Assembly (NCBI GenBank): GCA_034717495.1
Contig: JAYELL010000001.1
Span: forward strand, 248,304 to 312,303
Length of the DNA: 64,000 nt
From: Chloroflexota bacterium
GTDB taxonomy: Bacteria > Chloroflexota > Anaerolineae > JAAEKA01
Direction: 5' to 3'
Shown here: positions 44,894 through 54,431 of the stretch, one piece after another
Position numbering within the stretch: the stretch's first letter is position 1
Layout of the letters: every line of letters begins with the position of its first letter
Notes under the pieces: generated by a model
What the model was told of the DNA's origin: nothing
Seen by the model: only the letters and a program-made list of their open reading frames with translations
Database searches by the model: none
Position numbers and translations under genes: made by a program

Positions 44894-46918
44894 CTAGACG
44901 CGGACCTTCTGGTATGCTTCGATGATATCGCCTTCTTTGAAGTCATCGAACGTGTCGATGCCGATGCCGCACTCGAAGCCGCTCTTCACCTCGTTGACGT
45001 CATCCTGGAAGCGCTTCAGTGAATTAAATTTGCCTTCAGAGAGGATTTCGTCGCCACGGTAGACCCGGGCGAGCGCATTTCGGCGAATCTCGCCTTCGGA
45101 CACATAACAGCCTGCAATGTTGCCCCGTCTTCGGATTTTGAACACCGCTCGTACCTCGGCGCGCCCCAGGCTTTTGTCCTCGTAAACGGGGTCCAGGAGA
45201 CCCTTGAGCGCCTTGTCAATATCGTCGATCAGCTCGTAAATCACCTCATAGATTCGAACGTCCACCTGCCTGACCAGGTCCGACTTCTGTGCAGCCAGTG
45301 TTGGTTGGGTGTTGAAGCCAAGAACAATGGCATTGGACGCGACAGCCAACATCAGGTCTGACTCCGTTATCTCGCCCGTGCCGGTCTGCAGAAGTTTGAC
45401 CCGAAGCTCGTCGGTGCCCAGGTCCTTCAGTGAGTTGACAATCGGTTCCAGCGAACCATCCACGTCGGCCTTCAGCACCAGGCGAAGTTCCTTGACCTTG
45501 CCGGCCAGCATCTGCGCGAAAACATCGTCCAAAGTGATGCCCTTGCTCCCGACATCCTCTCGTGCTGCGCGGCGTCTCTCGACTCGTTGTTCAGCTCTCT
45601 CTCGGGCAAGTTTGTCGGTTTCAGTTACCTGAAAGATATCGCCTGCGGTGGGTACTTGCGAGATTCCCAGTACTTTTACCGGCGTCGAGGGCCCGGCGGA
45701 TTCTACCGGTTCTCCCCGGTTATCAAACATGGCACGAACCCGCCCACTGGTGGTGCCGATCACCATGGCGTCGCCCACGCGCAGTGTGCCCTTTTGAACC
45801 AGCAGGGTCGCTGTGACGCCCCGGTTTCGATCCAGCAATGCCTCGATGACCGTGCCGATGGCCGGCCCTTCCGGATCCGCTTGAAGGACTTCCACGTCGG
45901 CGACCAGCAGCAGATTCTCGAGCAAATCGTCGATTCCCTGGTTTTGAAGCGCGGAAACGGGGACGCAAATCACATCGCCTCCCCAGTCCTCGACAATCAA
46001 ATCCTGTTCCGCCAGCTCTTGCTTTACCCGGTCAGGGTTTGCATTGGCCTTGTCCACCTTGTTCAATGCCACGACGATCGGCACGCCAGCTGCCCTGACA
46101 TGGGCGATAGCTTCCCTGGTTTGCGGCATGACGCCATCGTCTGCAGCGACGACCAGGATTGCTATGTCAGTGGCTTGAGCGCCACGAGCCCGCATTGCGG
46201 TAAAAGCCTCGTGGCCAGGTGTATCAAGGAAGGTGATCTTGCGGCCATCGTGGATGATCTGATAGGCACCGATGTGCTGGGTGATGCCGCCCGACTCGCC
46301 TGAAACGACATCGGTTTTTCGGATGGAATCCAGCAGGGTTGTCTTGCCATGATCGACATGACCGAGCACCGTGATCACCGGGGGCCGGATGACCAACAAT
46401 TCCTCCGGCGTATCTTCCAGAAGGCGTTGGCGCAGGGTCTTCGGGTGCGCCAACGTTTCTTCTTCTGCCGTCGTCTCTTCTTGAGCCTTCGCAATCGGTG
46501 TGGCCTGAACACCCATTTCCTCGGCAACAATCGCCGCCGTATCATAGTCCAGGGTTTGCGTAATGGGCGCCATGATTCCGAAGTTCATCAACACCTTCAT
46601 GATGTCGATGGGACTTCGCTGCATTAATTCAGCCATCTCTCGTACCGTAATGGTTTCCGGGAGTTCGATAGTTGATGGTGGCTGGGCCGCCGGCGTTGGC
46701 TCGGTGCTCGGCGCTTCTGCGGTTGGTCGAGGTCGCGGTTTTCGTCGCCTGCGGCGCCGTCCAGGTGGATTGGGACGTCTTCGGCGCGGTGGTCTGCTTG
46801 ACGCACTCGATCGAGGCGCTTGGGTTCCGCCGGTTTTGGGTTGACTCTTGGAAGAGGTAGTGGGTTTGGAAGACGACTGACTCGTCGCCGGTTTGGATGT
46901 CTTGTTTTCTTCTGCCAT
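44894..46918 (-). CDS. infB: translation initiation factor IF-2
   Basis: 674 residues. A basic, Pro/Arg-rich linker ([17 protein letters not shown]) precedes the IF2-N domain ([21 protein letters not shown]). The G domain has [28 protein letters not shown] and [13 protein letters not shown]; domains II-IV end [21 protein letters not shown]. The start ATG 46918 has AAGGA at 7 bases. A reading frame continuing upstream to 47095 is not supported. The 262 bases to ylxR hold an imperfect GC-rich hairpin (about 46935-46960) just before the start and no gene; the usual ylxQ is missing. Confidence 0.98.
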   Translation of the reverse strand: MAEENKTSKPATSQSSSKPTTSSKSQPKTGGTQAPRSSASSRPPRRRRPNPPGRRRRRRKPRPRPTAEAPSTEPTPAAQPPSTIELPETITVREMAELMQRSPIDIMKVLMNFGIMAPITQTLDYDTAAIVAEEMGVQATPIAKAQEETTAEEETLAHPKTLRQRLLEDTPEELLVIRPPVITVLGHVDHGKTTLLDSIRKTDVVSGESGGITQHIGAYQIIHDGRKITFLDTPGHEAFTAMRARGAQATDIAILVVAADDGVMPQTREAIAHVRAAGVPIVVALNKVDKANANPDRVKQELAEQDLIVEDWGGDVICVPVSALQNQGIDDLLENLLLVADVEVLQADPEGPAIGTVIEALLDRNRGVTATLLVQKGTLRVGDAMVIGTTSGRVRAMFDNRGEPVESAGPSTPVKVLGISQVPTAGDIFQVTETDKLARERAEQRVERRRAAREDVGSKGITLDDVFAQMLAGKVKELRLVLKADVDGSLEPIVNSLKDLGTDELRVKLLQTGTGEITESDLMLAVASNAIVLGFNTQPTLAAQKSDLVRQVDVRIYEVIYELIDDIDKALKGLLDPVYEDKSLGRAEVRAVFKIRRRGNIAGCYVSEGEIRRNALARVYRGDEILSEGKFNSLKRFQDDVNEVKSGFECGIGIDTFDDFKEGDIIEAYQKVRV

Positions 46919-47180
46919 AAAGTTTTCCTTAACAGGGCCTTTCCCTGATGCGGGAAGGCATAGTTCCAGAGTATTGGACGACGAGTTAACGTCTGATATG
47001 CTGATACGGTGGCAGGAACCTGAGGAGCTATTGGAGGCTAGGAGGAGGAACGCCTGGTGAGTGAGACCGGGAAACTCAGACGCCCATAGGATCACTCCTC
47101 GTCATAGCGCTCTTCCTTTTTGCCACCAGGGTCCACATGATTGGCCACAACTGTTTGGCACCATATCTGTCGGTTTGGGA

Positions 47181-47528
47181 TCACTCTTCGCCGGCCGTCG
47201 TCGGTTGCTGTGGCACTTCTGGAATTGGCTTAGTGTCATCGGACAGGCGGCCTGCAAAACCCTGCAATAGGGCCATTTCACCTTCAGTCGGGGGCACTTT
47301 CAGCGCCCGTTTAATCAGCGAGCGGTCCAGGGCCCGATGCCAGCAACTCTTGCGCAAACAAATGTAGGCACCGCGGCCGGCGAGCTTGCCACCAGGATCG
47401 ATCTGAATTCCAGAATCCCTCGTTCGAACGATCCTGACCATTTCACGCTTGCCACTAACTCTATGGCAGGCAATACACGTTCGTTGAGGATCGTGTTTTG
47501 TGCGTTGCGGTTTTTTTGCCTTTGCCAC
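47181..47528 (-). CDS. ylxR: YlxR (DUF448) RNA-binding protein
   Basis: 115 residues. PQRTCIACHRVSGKREMVRIVR and GKLAGRGAYICLRKSCWHRAL are the family marks. Homologues bind RNA and have been tied to RNase P modulation and transcriptional regulation. It is the normal gene between nusA and infB. The C-terminal 25 residues are an unconserved Pro/Thr tail. Confidence 0.95.
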   Translation of the reverse strand: MAKAKKPQRTKHDPQRTCIACHRVSGKREMVRIVRTRDSGIQIDPGGKLAGRGAYICLRKSCWHRALDRSLIKRALKVPPTEGEMALLQGFAGRLSDDTKPIPEVPQQPTTAGEE

Positions 47529-47580
47529 TTTTCAGTATCGAAAGGGATGCGGAACAGAGTGTCCTGCTCATCCCTGGTAG

Positions 47581-49254
47581 TTACTCGTCGTAATCGAACC
47601 AGTCCTGGCTGTCACGTTTTCGCTGTCGAATGGCAACAACCTCACCGATTTCTTCATCGAAAACCAGTTTCCGACGCTTATCTCGAATCTTGCGTTCCTG
47701 CAGTTGCTCGGCCTTCGATTTTTCAGGATCATCGCTGACTTCCTGTGTCTGGACCTCAACCTCAGCTGCGTCAGGTGTAGCCTCTTCTTCGTCATACTCA
47801 TCGTACTCGTCGTACTCGTCGTACTCGTCGTACTCGTCGTACTCGTCGTATTCGTCCGACTCTGCTTCACTGGCTTCGGCCTCTACCGTCGCATCGGCGA
47901 TTTCGTCGACCATTGTTTCGCCCACCGCCTCTGTTGCCTCAGCATCGGGCTCTAATGCAGCAGCGTCGTCGGAGATGGCAACCTCGGTTTCAGCCTCGAC
48001 CTCGAGTTCGCCGTCAACCTCGAGTTCGCCGTCAACCGTGCCAGGTACTTCACTTTCCGCAAGGGCTTGCGCCTCGGCGGCTTCTTCGTCGGTGAGAAGT
48101 TGTTCGGCGACCGACAGGATATCTTCGGTTTGGGCACGAGCTCTTGCCATGGCAAGACGTGCACGCTTGGCTGCCAATTCGATGGCGAACTGATCAAGCT
48201 GCTCTTCTTCGGCTTCGGCCTCGCTCTTGATGTCGATGCGCCAACCGGTGAGCTTGGCACTCAGTCGGGCGTTCTGCCCCTCCTTGCCAATCGCGAGTGA
48301 GAGTTGGCGATCGGGAACGACGACTATTGCTGTCCGGTTTTCAATTGTGTCGTCCAGCACAACGGTGGTAACCTTGGCCGGGCTCAGCGCGTTGGCAATG
48401 AAATGGCCAGGATCCGGGTGCCATTCAACAATGTCGATTTTCTCGCCGTTTAGTTCGTTGACAATTGCCTGGATTCGTACGCCACGCATCCCAACACACG
48501 AACCAACGGGATCAACCCCCGGCTGAATAGCGACAACGGCAACTTTGGAACGATGCCCCGGCTCACGTGCGATGCTCTTGATCTCAACGCTGCCATTGAA
48601 TATCTCAGGCACTTCTTGTTCGAGCAGCCGTCGTAAGAGCCCCCGGTGGGTTCGCGACAGGCGTATTTGCGGGCCACGATTACCATGGGTAACATCTACC
48701 AGATAGCAGCGCACTTTGTTGTTGGGCCGGTAGCGTTCATTGGGAATCTGGTCTTCGCGAGTGAGGATGCCTTCCGCCTTACCATCGATGGTAAGCGTAA
48801 CGTTTCCGCTGCTGTATTCCAAGTTGCGGACGGAACAAAGAAGGATTTCGCCCAAACGATTTTGAAAGCGCTGGTAGATTGCATCCCGTTCGGCTTCCCT
48901 GATTCGCTGGAGAATGACCTGCTTGGCAGTCTGAGCTGCGATCCGTCCAAAGCTCGTCGGCGTATTCTCGACCAGCACGACCTGTCCAAAATCGGCCGTT
49001 GTGTCAATCGCGCGCGCTTTTACCAGGGATATCTCGATGCTCTCGTCGTCTACCTCTGGAACAACCAACTTCTCAATGTAGATCTGCATTTCCCCGGTTG
49101 CGGGATCAACTCTCGCCTGCACTTCTGCTGTCGTGCCAAACCGGCGACGGTGGGCAGAAACCAGGGCTGCCTCAATGGCTTCAAAAACCACCTGGGGTTC
49201 AAGCTCGCGCTCGACGCAGATGCTGTTGATGGCCATGATCAGTTCGTTTTTCAT
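47581..49254 (-). CDS. nusA: transcription elongation/antitermination factor NusA with acidic tail
   Basis: 557 residues. The N-terminal RNA polymerase-binding domain is followed by an S1 domain (GIVTRED-type region [14 protein letters not shown]) and two KH domains ([39 protein letters not shown]). After about 370 come roughly 190 residues that are not in short NusA proteins: first Glu/Ala/Val-rich, then seven DEY repeats, then a basic stretch ending FDYDE. The tail may contact polymerase, ribosomal proteins or RNA. ATG 49254 follows AAAGGG. rimP, usually before nusA, is absent. Confidence 0.97.
   Translation of the reverse strand: MKNELIMAINSICVERELEPQVVFEAIEAALVSAHRRRFGTTAEVQARVDPATGEMQIYIEKLVVPEVDDESIEISLVKARAIDTTADFGQVVLVENTPTSFGRIAAQTAKQVILQRIREAERDAIYQRFQNRLGEILLCSVRNLEYSSGNVTLTIDGKAEGILTREDQIPNERYRPNNKVRCYLVDVTHGNRGPQIRLSRTHRGLLRRLLEQEVPEIFNGSVEIKSIAREPGHRSKVAVVAIQPGVDPVGSCVGMRGVRIQAIVNELNGEKIDIVEWHPDPGHFIANALSPAKVTTVVLDDTIENRTAIVVVPDRQLSLAIGKEGQNARLSAKLTGWRIDIKSEAEAEEEQLDQFAIELAAKRARLAMARARAQTEDILSVAEQLLTDEEAAEAQALAESEVPGTVDGELEVDGELEVEAETEVAISDDAAALEPDAEATEAVGETMVDEIADATVEAEASEAESDEYDEYDEYDEYDEYDEYDEYDEEEATPDAAEVEVQTQEVSDDPEKSKAEQLQERKIRDKRRKLVFDEEIGEVVAIRQRKRDSQDWFDYDE
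47790..47855. repeat. 9-base tandem repeat in nusA
   Basis: Seven units of TACTCGTCG-type (minus strand GACGAGTAC-like) encode (Asp-Glu-Tyr)n in the NusA tail. Slippage would change length without a frameshift. Confidence 0.9.
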
Positions 49255-49339
49255 ATCCCTTTTTTTTACTCCCGGTGCCACTCTTTTTCCCAGAATTGTG
49301 CGCTGAGGGCACAAAATGAAAAGTGCCTTACAGCAAGAA

Positions 49340-49358
49340 AAGTGGGGGATGCCCACTT
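49340..49358 (-). terminator. terminator-like hairpin in the nusA leader
   Basis: In the minus-strand leader, AAGTGGG and CCCACTT form a 7-base stem with a 5-base loop, followed by TTCTTG so that the run reads UUUUCUU. A second hairpin, GGCAC/GTGCC, follows at about 49302-49328. Together they could attenuate the operon. Confidence 0.5.
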
Positions 49359-49389
49359 CTCTCGACCAACATTCTTCAAGCTCGGTGGC

Positions 49390-49419
49390 ATTTTACCACA
49401 CACCGTGTTGACTTGCCAA
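49390..49419 (-). promoter_or_regulatory. promoter for the nusA-infB-truB-ribF operon
   Basis: On the minus strand TTGGCA (49419-49414), 18 bases, TAAAAT (49395-49390), giving a leader of about 130 bases. Confidence 0.65.
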
Positions 49420-49456
49420 ATCTAAAAACGAATACCCGGCATAGGATATCCCCGGA

Positions 49457-50296
49457 TCAAGGCTGTTGCCCGACCAGAAAAAATCTGTTCCTCATAAGTT
49501 TCTGGCCCTCCTGCGACCGCAAAAACGCCAGCAGAGTCGCCGCATCGGCCGCATGGTCGTCTGGAAATACCAGGTAAACAGGCACGGTAAGGGGATATTG
49601 GTCCGGCTGACGGAATGCAAACTCCGGTGACATGCCATCGATGGTCATGGGTTTTACGCTGGGATCCAACCAACCGCCTGCCAGATAGCCGATCGCCTGG
49701 GGGTCCTGGGCTATCGACTGTTGCATTAGCTCGCTACCAGGTTTGACCAGGGCTGTCGGTGTGAGGGTTCCATCTTTCAGTAACGCATGTGTCAAAACAT
49801 TTCGGGTGCCTGTGTCGCGCTCGCGTGTCATCACCTGTACCGGCCCATCGGTCGGTCCAAGGGAAGACCATTCACCGATTTTCCCGGTGAAGAGAGCGTT
49901 GGCCTCACTCGTCGATAGATGGTCTTGACGATTCCCGGGATGCACTACAATGAAAAAGGGCTCCTTTCCGATAGCTTGGGAAAAAAGATCCCCGTGGCCA
50001 AAGTATGAAGGCTGCACGGTGGTCAGGGCCAGGTCTGCTTTACCGGATAATACATTGAAGATGGCTGCCTCCGAACTTCTGGCGTTGTCCACGGACAATC
50101 GAACATCAGGATGGCGAGATGAGAAAGAGCCACTCACCAGCTCTGCCAGGGGCAACATACTGCTGGCGCTGGCCACAGTAAGGTTACAAGGATCCGGTGT
50201 CGGCTCGACAGGTGTGCACGCGCCCAACAACATGCCCGGAAGTACTGCGATTGCCAGACAGATATCGAAAAAACGACGCCGGTTTATCTGTGACAT
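49457..50296 (-). CDS. PstS-like periplasmic phosphate-binding lipoprotein
   Basis: 279 residues. NRRRFFDICLAIAVLPGMLLGAC combines a twin-Arg-like start with a lipobox Cys near 27. The mature part has the type-2 binding-protein pattern of PstS: SSMLPLAELVSGSF, ALFTGKIGEWSSLG and MTRERDTGTRNVLTHALL, the last matching the phosphate-loop RSDGSGT-type site in changed form. No pst permease or ATPase is near. It starts 9 bases before the position where tgt ends, so the two are co-transcribed. The ligand could be phosphate, tungstate or molybdate. Confidence 0.85.
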   Translation of the reverse strand: MSQINRRRFFDICLAIAVLPGMLLGACTPVEPTPDPCNLTVASASSMLPLAELVSGSFSSRHPDVRLSVDNARSSEAAIFNVLSGKADLALTTVQPSYFGHGDLFSQAIGKEPFFIVVHPGNRQDHLSTSEANALFTGKIGEWSSLGPTDGPVQVMTRERDTGTRNVLTHALLKDGTLTPTALVKPGSELMQQSIAQDPQAIGYLAGGWLDPSVKPMTIDGMSPEFAFRQPDQYPLTVPVYLVFPDDHAADAATLLAFLRSQEGQKLMRNRFFLVGQQP

Positions 50297-50305
50297 GACC
50301 TCGTG

Positions 50306-51481
50306 CTACTGAGACGTCGATTCTGACAGCCGTTGGATCCGGGCTTGCCGGTTTGTGGCACGAGCTGTCTGATCGCTGATCTGGAATCCTGCCAGGAAGG
50401 CATTCTTGAAGGCAATGAAGTTGCCCGAGGCAATCGATTCACGAATCTGCTCCATGAAGTGAAGCATGAAATGCAGGTTGTGCAGGGTTGCCAGGCGCAA
50501 ACCCAACACCTCTTTGGCTTTGAACAGGTGGCGCAGATAGGCTCTGCTGAAATTCCGGCAGGTATAACAGCTGCAGCTTTCTTCCACCGGCAGCGGCGAC
50601 TCGGCGTACTCTGCATTGCGGATGTTCAAGCGACCTGCATGGGTCAAAAACGCACCGTTACGGGCGATGCGGGTTGGCAGCACGCAATCGAAGAAATCTA
50701 TGCCCCGGGCCACGCTTTCCAGGATATCCTCAGGGGTGCCCACACCCATAAGATAGCGTGGTTTGTCGACTGGTAGGAGGGGACAGGTAATGTCCAGAGT
50801 TGCAGCCATCTGTTCTTTAGTCTCTCCCACTGCCAGTCCTCCGATGGCATAGCCCGGGAAATCAAGATCCGCGAGGAAACGCGCTGAATCGGCGCGCAGG
50901 TCTGCAAAAACCCCTCCCTGTACGATGCCAAAGAGAGCCTGATCGGGACGTTTTTGGGCTGCCTTGCAACGCACCGCCCAGGCATGTGTGCGAGCCAGAG
51001 CTTGCTCATTATAGGCGCGGTTGAGTGGGTCGGGGCACTCATCCAGGACCATGATGATGTCAGCGCCCAGCAGTTCCTCGCTCGCAATCACCGATTCCGG
51101 CGTGAAGCAATGGAGGCTGCCATCGATATGGGAGCGAAAGGTAACCCCGTCATCGTCAACCTTGCGCATATGCGAAAGGCTGAAGACCTGATATCCACCG
51201 GAATCGGTCAGAATGGGCCGGTCCCAGCCCATGAATCCGTGCAGTCCACCCTGGCTGGCAATCAACTCAGCGCCGGGGCGTAGAAAAAGATGGTAGGTGT
51301 TGGCCAGAATCAGGCCCGTGCCCAGTTCCTCCAGGTCTCTTGGGGTCATCGTTTTCACCGTGGCCTGGGTGCCCACCGGCGCAAATAGCGGTGTTTCCAC
51401 AGCGCCATGGGGAGTGACCATTCGGCCGAGTCTGGCGTGGCTTTCCCGGTCGACCTTTTTTAATTCAAATTCAATTGCCAT
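50306..51481 (-). CDS. tgt: queuine/preQ1 tRNA-ribosyltransferase
   Basis: 391 residues. It exchanges guanine-34 in GUN anticodons (Asp, Asn, His, Tyr) for a queuosine precursor. Active-site Asp residues are in TDSGGYQVFSL and FFDCVLPTRIARNG. GGLAVGE lies in the base pocket, and zinc ligands are CSCYTCRNF with the later His (ATLHN). ATG 51481 directly follows a promoter and starts MAIEFELKKVDRESHARLG. Together with the DUF3524 gene at 11.9 kb it makes modified queuosine likely. Confidence 0.98.
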   Translation of the reverse strand: MAIEFELKKVDRESHARLGRMVTPHGAVETPLFAPVGTQATVKTMTPRDLEELGTGLILANTYHLFLRPGAELIASQGGLHGFMGWDRPILTDSGGYQVFSLSHMRKVDDDGVTFRSHIDGSLHCFTPESVIASEELLGADIIMVLDECPDPLNRAYNEQALARTHAWAVRCKAAQKRPDQALFGIVQGGVFADLRADSARFLADLDFPGYAIGGLAVGETKEQMAATLDITCPLLPVDKPRYLMGVGTPEDILESVARGIDFFDCVLPTRIARNGAFLTHAGRLNIRNAEYAESPLPVEESCSCYTCRNFSRAYLRHLFKAKEVLGLRLATLHNLHFMLHFMEQIRESIASGNFIAFKNAFLAGFQISDQTARATNRQARIQRLSESTSQ

Positions 51482-51488
51482 GGTTCGG

Positions 51489-51512
51489 ATTATACTGCTT
51501 TTTGACGCAAAG
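51489..51512 (-). promoter_or_regulatory. promoter for tgt, likely leaderless
   Basis: On the minus strand a perfect TATAAT (51494-51489) ends 7 bases before the tgt ATG, so transcription would begin at or one base before the start codon. There is no ribosome site. The -35 is poor and lies in the CGCAAAGG repeat. Confidence 0.55.
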
Positions 51513-51545
51513 GCGCAAAGGTACAAAGGCGCAAAGGTTAAAGGT
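51504..51545. repeat. CGCAAAGG-type short repeats
   Basis: Units GACGCAAAGG, CGCAAAGG, TACAAAGG, CGCAAAGG and TTAAAGG run in tandem between tgt and the FG-GAP gene. A related motif (CGAAGGCGCGAAGG) is at the right end of the window. Confidence 0.65.
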
Positions 51546-51602
51546 CAGTGCAGTCACCCATACGATTGCTCTACGATTGCCATAGAGAATTCATCCCGTT
51601 CC

Positions 51603-51631
51603 TTGTATCCGGGAGTCTGGTATGCTATAAT
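51603..51631 (+). promoter_or_regulatory. promoter for the FG-GAP protein gene
   Basis: TTGTAT (51603-51608), 17 bases, TATAAT (51626-51631) with an extended -10 TG (TG-C-TATAAT). Confidence 0.75.
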
Positions 51632-51640
51632 ATGGTTCAG

Positions 51641-51660
51641 GCGCGGCATCGATGCCGCGC
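51641..51660. promoter_or_regulatory. perfect 20-base palindrome at the transcription start
   Basis: GCGCGGCATC is followed at once by its reverse complement GATGCCGCGC. It lies just past the -10, so it is either an operator or a hairpin at the 5' end of the message. The next bases are TTGTTG. Confidence 0.6.
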
Positions 51661-51695
51661 TTGTTGCCGAACGAAAATAACAGGAGGCACCTACC

Positions 51696-53639
51696 ATGAA
51701 ACGTACCCTTTTGAGCCTGCTGGTTCTTGTCCTCGCTGCAAGTTTGTTGCCAGCCTCGGCCTCACTTGCTCAAGGGCCTGAATCCCCGACGGCCCCGCTC
51801 GACGATGAACTGGTGTTATTGACCAATGTGGGCCGGATCGTTGTCGACGATCCTCACGTTCCGCCGGGTGTCCAACCCGTGGTCTGGGAATCGCCGGACA
51901 CCGGATGGACCAATATTGCCACCGGCGATTTCAATGGCGACGGCGACGCCGAGATCATCGCTCTGAGCGGTAGCCGGGCCAAGGTGTTTGACCCGGTAGT
52001 CCCTTCGGGTACGCCGCCGGTAACATTCGATAAGTTTGTCTCCGGGGAGACGTGGCGATTAGTGGCGACTGGCAACATCGACAGCGACAATCGCGACGAG
52101 ATCATCCTGACCCGTCGTGCCGGCAATTCCGACGTGGAAACGCTGGTGGCCTACGATGGCAACGCCGCCGGCACCTCCTGGACCCTGGTGCACTCCGCCG
52201 AGTTCCGGCTTTGGAAAGAGATCACCTGTGGCGATGTCGACGGCGATAACATGGACGAGGTTGCCGCCATTCGGGAGCCCGGGGATGACAACAAGATCGT
52301 TATCTGGGATCCTCAATCGGGCTGGTCCACGCTGCACAACCAGGCTTACAGCTATCCATGGCTTGATATGCAAATTGCCGATGCTGTTCAGGACAGTTCC
52401 AACAAGGAAGAGATTCTTGTCACCCGTGAGGGTGTTGTAACCTCGCTACCCTCCTTTTACGTATTCCGCTGGAAGTCCGGCCAATCCAATCTGAAGACCG
52501 AGAGAAGCGAAAAGTTCTTCCCCTATTTCTTTGACATCGCCCCAGGCGACAGTACCCTGGATGGCATTGCCGAGGTCTACCTGTTGAGGAAGACGGAAGG
52601 GTCATCCAATGCATTGATCGTGCGCTCCTATGGTCCGGTCCAGCCCAATCGTTTCGAGACATTGCTGGGCCAAAACCGCTGGAATGCCACCATCGCAGCC
52701 GATCTGGACGGGGACAGCCGGGCTGAGGTGACAGTTGTCTCTTCGAATGAATTTCGCATCTTCTGGCATCCGGAGCAGAACGAGGAGTATGAGCCTCATC
52801 CAGGGAACTATTTGAACAGCCACCGCGTGGCGGCGGGCGATATCGATGGTCCGGGTGTTCCTGTTGGCCCTGCTCTGCAGCTCTCCGGCACGTCGTTTAC
52901 CTTCGATCTGCAGGGGGGCCAGACGGCGAGCCAGCAGGTGCAGGTAACAAACGGCGGCGATGGCTCTGTGATTTGGTGGACGGCCTCGATTATCGAGGGA
53001 ACCCCCTGGCTCACGATCAGCCCTGGCAATGGGACCACGCCCGGCGTTTTGAGCCTGCATGTCAATACCGCCGGCTTGCTGGCGGGCGCCCACCACGGTG
53101 TGGTTCGCGTAAGCGGCGGTGCGGGTGTTGCCAACAGCCCTCAGGATATCTCGGTGACTGTCAATGTGACGGCGCCATCGCTGTCGGTGAGCCCCAATTT
53201 CCTCACCTGGCAGCACGTGCAGGGGTCACCTGCTGTCACCAAGTTCGTCAACGTGTTCGGACCTGATGTGCCGTGGCACGCGGGCACGGTGCCGATGTCC
53301 AGTGTGCCCGCAATCCAGGAGGGGCTGGACGCTGGTGTGCCACTGGTGTTCGAGCAGGATCGCATCGTCATCGGGCACGGCGAATCGCCAGAGGATGTGC
53401 CCATCGTCGACTGGGTTAGCATCACGCCATCGGTGGGTACCGCGACCCAGTGGGGCACGTCCGTGGCGATCGACCTGGTGACCAGTCGGGTGCCGCTGGG
53501 ATTCTCGTGGGTTGCCGTCGTATTCGTCGCCGACATCCAGTCCTCCCCGCGGGCGGTGGTGGTCGATGTTGAGGTAACATCCACGCCGAGCGAATCTGGC
53601 GAGAAACTCTATATGCCGTTTATTGGTTTGTCGCAGTAA
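51696..53639 (+). CDS. secreted FG-GAP propeller protein with BACON-like domain
   Basis: 647 residues with a clear signal peptide (LLSLLVLVLAASLLPASASLA). Residues 60-380 are FG-GAP/VCBS-type repeats with calcium-loop cores (DFNGDGDAEIIAL, NIDSDNRDEIILT, DVDGDNMDEVAAI, DLDGDSRAEVTVV). A BACON/Ig-like domain follows (TPWLTISPGNGTTPGVLSL, then LSVSPNFLTWQ), then a second beta domain. It ends KLYMPFIGLSQ. AGGAGG 8 bases before ATG is a strong ribosome site, and the promoter is strong too, so it may be an abundant surface protein that binds carbohydrate or protein. No enzyme motif is visible. Confidence 0.85.
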   Translation: MKRTLLSLLVLVLAASLLPASASLAQGPESPTAPLDDELVLLTNVGRIVVDDPHVPPGVQPVVWESPDTGWTNIATGDFNGDGDAEIIALSGSRAKVFDPVVPSGTPPVTFDKFVSGETWRLVATGNIDSDNRDEIILTRRAGNSDVETLVAYDGNAAGTSWTLVHSAEFRLWKEITCGDVDGDNMDEVAAIREPGDDNKIVIWDPQSGWSTLHNQAYSYPWLDMQIADAVQDSSNKEEILVTREGVVTSLPSFYVFRWKSGQSNLKTERSEKFFPYFFDIAPGDSTLDGIAEVYLLRKTEGSSNALIVRSYGPVQPNRFETLLGQNRWNATIAADLDGDSRAEVTVVSSNEFRIFWHPEQNEEYEPHPGNYLNSHRVAAGDIDGPGVPVGPALQLSGTSFTFDLQGGQTASQQVQVTNGGDGSVIWWTASIIEGTPWLTISPGNGTTPGVLSLHVNTAGLLAGAHHGVVRVSGGAGVANSPQDISVTVNVTAPSLSVSPNFLTWQHVQGSPAVTKFVNVFGPDVPWHAGTVPMSSVPAIQEGLDAGVPLVFEQDRIVIGHGESPEDVPIVDWVSITPSVGTATQWGTSVAIDLVTSRVPLGFSWVAVVFVADIQSSPRAVVVDVEVTSTPSESGEKLYMPFIGLSQ

Positions 53640-53668
53640 AGTTACGGATGGGCAGGTAGGAAGTAGGC

Positions 53669-53784
53669 GAGTAGACAAGTAGACAGGTAGACAGGTAGAC
53701 AGGTAGACAGGTAGACAAGTAGACAAGTTAGCCGCCCTTGTTTCCCTGTTTCCCTGTTTCCTTGTTTCCCTGGTCCTTGTTTCC
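53669..53784. repeat. inverted pair of octamer repeat arrays
   Basis: Seven units of (A/G)(A/G)GTAGAC run on the plus strand (53669-53724). After a 13-base spacer come six units of (T/C)TGTTTCC, one of them a 7-mer (53738-53784). These second units are the complement of GGAAACAA. The array fills the gap between two convergent genes. The same two octamers make the long array at 59.9 kb. Confidence 0.9.
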
Positions 53785-53788
53785 CCGG

Positions 53789-54331
53789 CTATAGCTCTTT
53801 CAGTCCGAAGCGTTCGCGGAAAAGGTTGATGGCACGCAGGATCTCGGCTTGGGCGACTTCCGCAGATTCCCACCCAAGCGGTTTGGTTCTTTCGCCTTCC
53901 AGGTCCTTGTACACTTCAAAGAAGTGGGCCACTTCGTTAAGGAATCCCTGGGGGACGTCTTCCAGGTCCCGGTAGCCATCGAAGAGGGGATCGGTCGCAG
54001 GGACGGCCAGGATTTTATCATCTTTCTGGCCGCGGTCGAGCATGCGAAAGATACCTAAGGGTCGGGCCTGGATGATACAGCCTGGAAAGGTTGGCTCGTT
54101 GATCATCAGCAATATGTCCAGCGGGTCGCCATCATCGTAGAAGGTTTGCGGGATGAGACCATAGTCGCCCGGGTAGTGCAGGGAGGAGTAAAGGACGCGG
54201 TCAAGGAAGATTACGCCATTTGCCTTTTGGTATTCATATTTATTGCGAGAACCCTTGGGGATCTCTACGATAGTGTACACGACATTGGGCACATCGGGCC
54301 CGGGTCGAAGCTCTCTCCAGATGTTTTCCAT
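53789..54331 (-). CDS. ppa: inorganic pyrophosphatase
   Basis: 180-residue family I enzyme. Active-site residues are visible in EIPKGSRNKYEYQK, HYPGDYGLIPQTFYDDGDPLDIL (the DxDPxD metal site) and LAVPATDPLFDGYRDLEDVP. It hydrolyses pyrophosphate and so pulls biosynthetic reactions forward. AAGGAAAT precedes ATG 54331; a longer frame to 54391 adds residues not found in the family. Confidence 0.97.
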   Translation of the reverse strand: MENIWRELRPGPDVPNVVYTIVEIPKGSRNKYEYQKANGVIFLDRVLYSSLHYPGDYGLIPQTFYDDGDPLDILLMINEPTFPGCIIQARPLGIFRMLDRGQKDDKILAVPATDPLFDGYRDLEDVPQGFLNEVAHFFEVYKDLEGERTKPLGWESAEVAQAEILRAINLFRERFGLKEL

Positions 54332-54431
54332 ATTTCCTTTTCCTCGAATTCTCGCCTTGATACTTGGATATAGAACAAAATCTGTCAGCAAGTTTATCAG
54401 GTCGCGCCGAATTGATCAAATCGTTCCGGTT

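Noticed and set aside
46935..46960. Terminator before infB
   Set aside because: The GC-rich hairpin is imperfect and has no T run on the transcribed strand; it may still affect translation.
47630..48193. Plus-strand Ser/Tyr-rich frame opposite nusA
   Set aside because: Made by the 9-base nusA tail repeat read in reverse.
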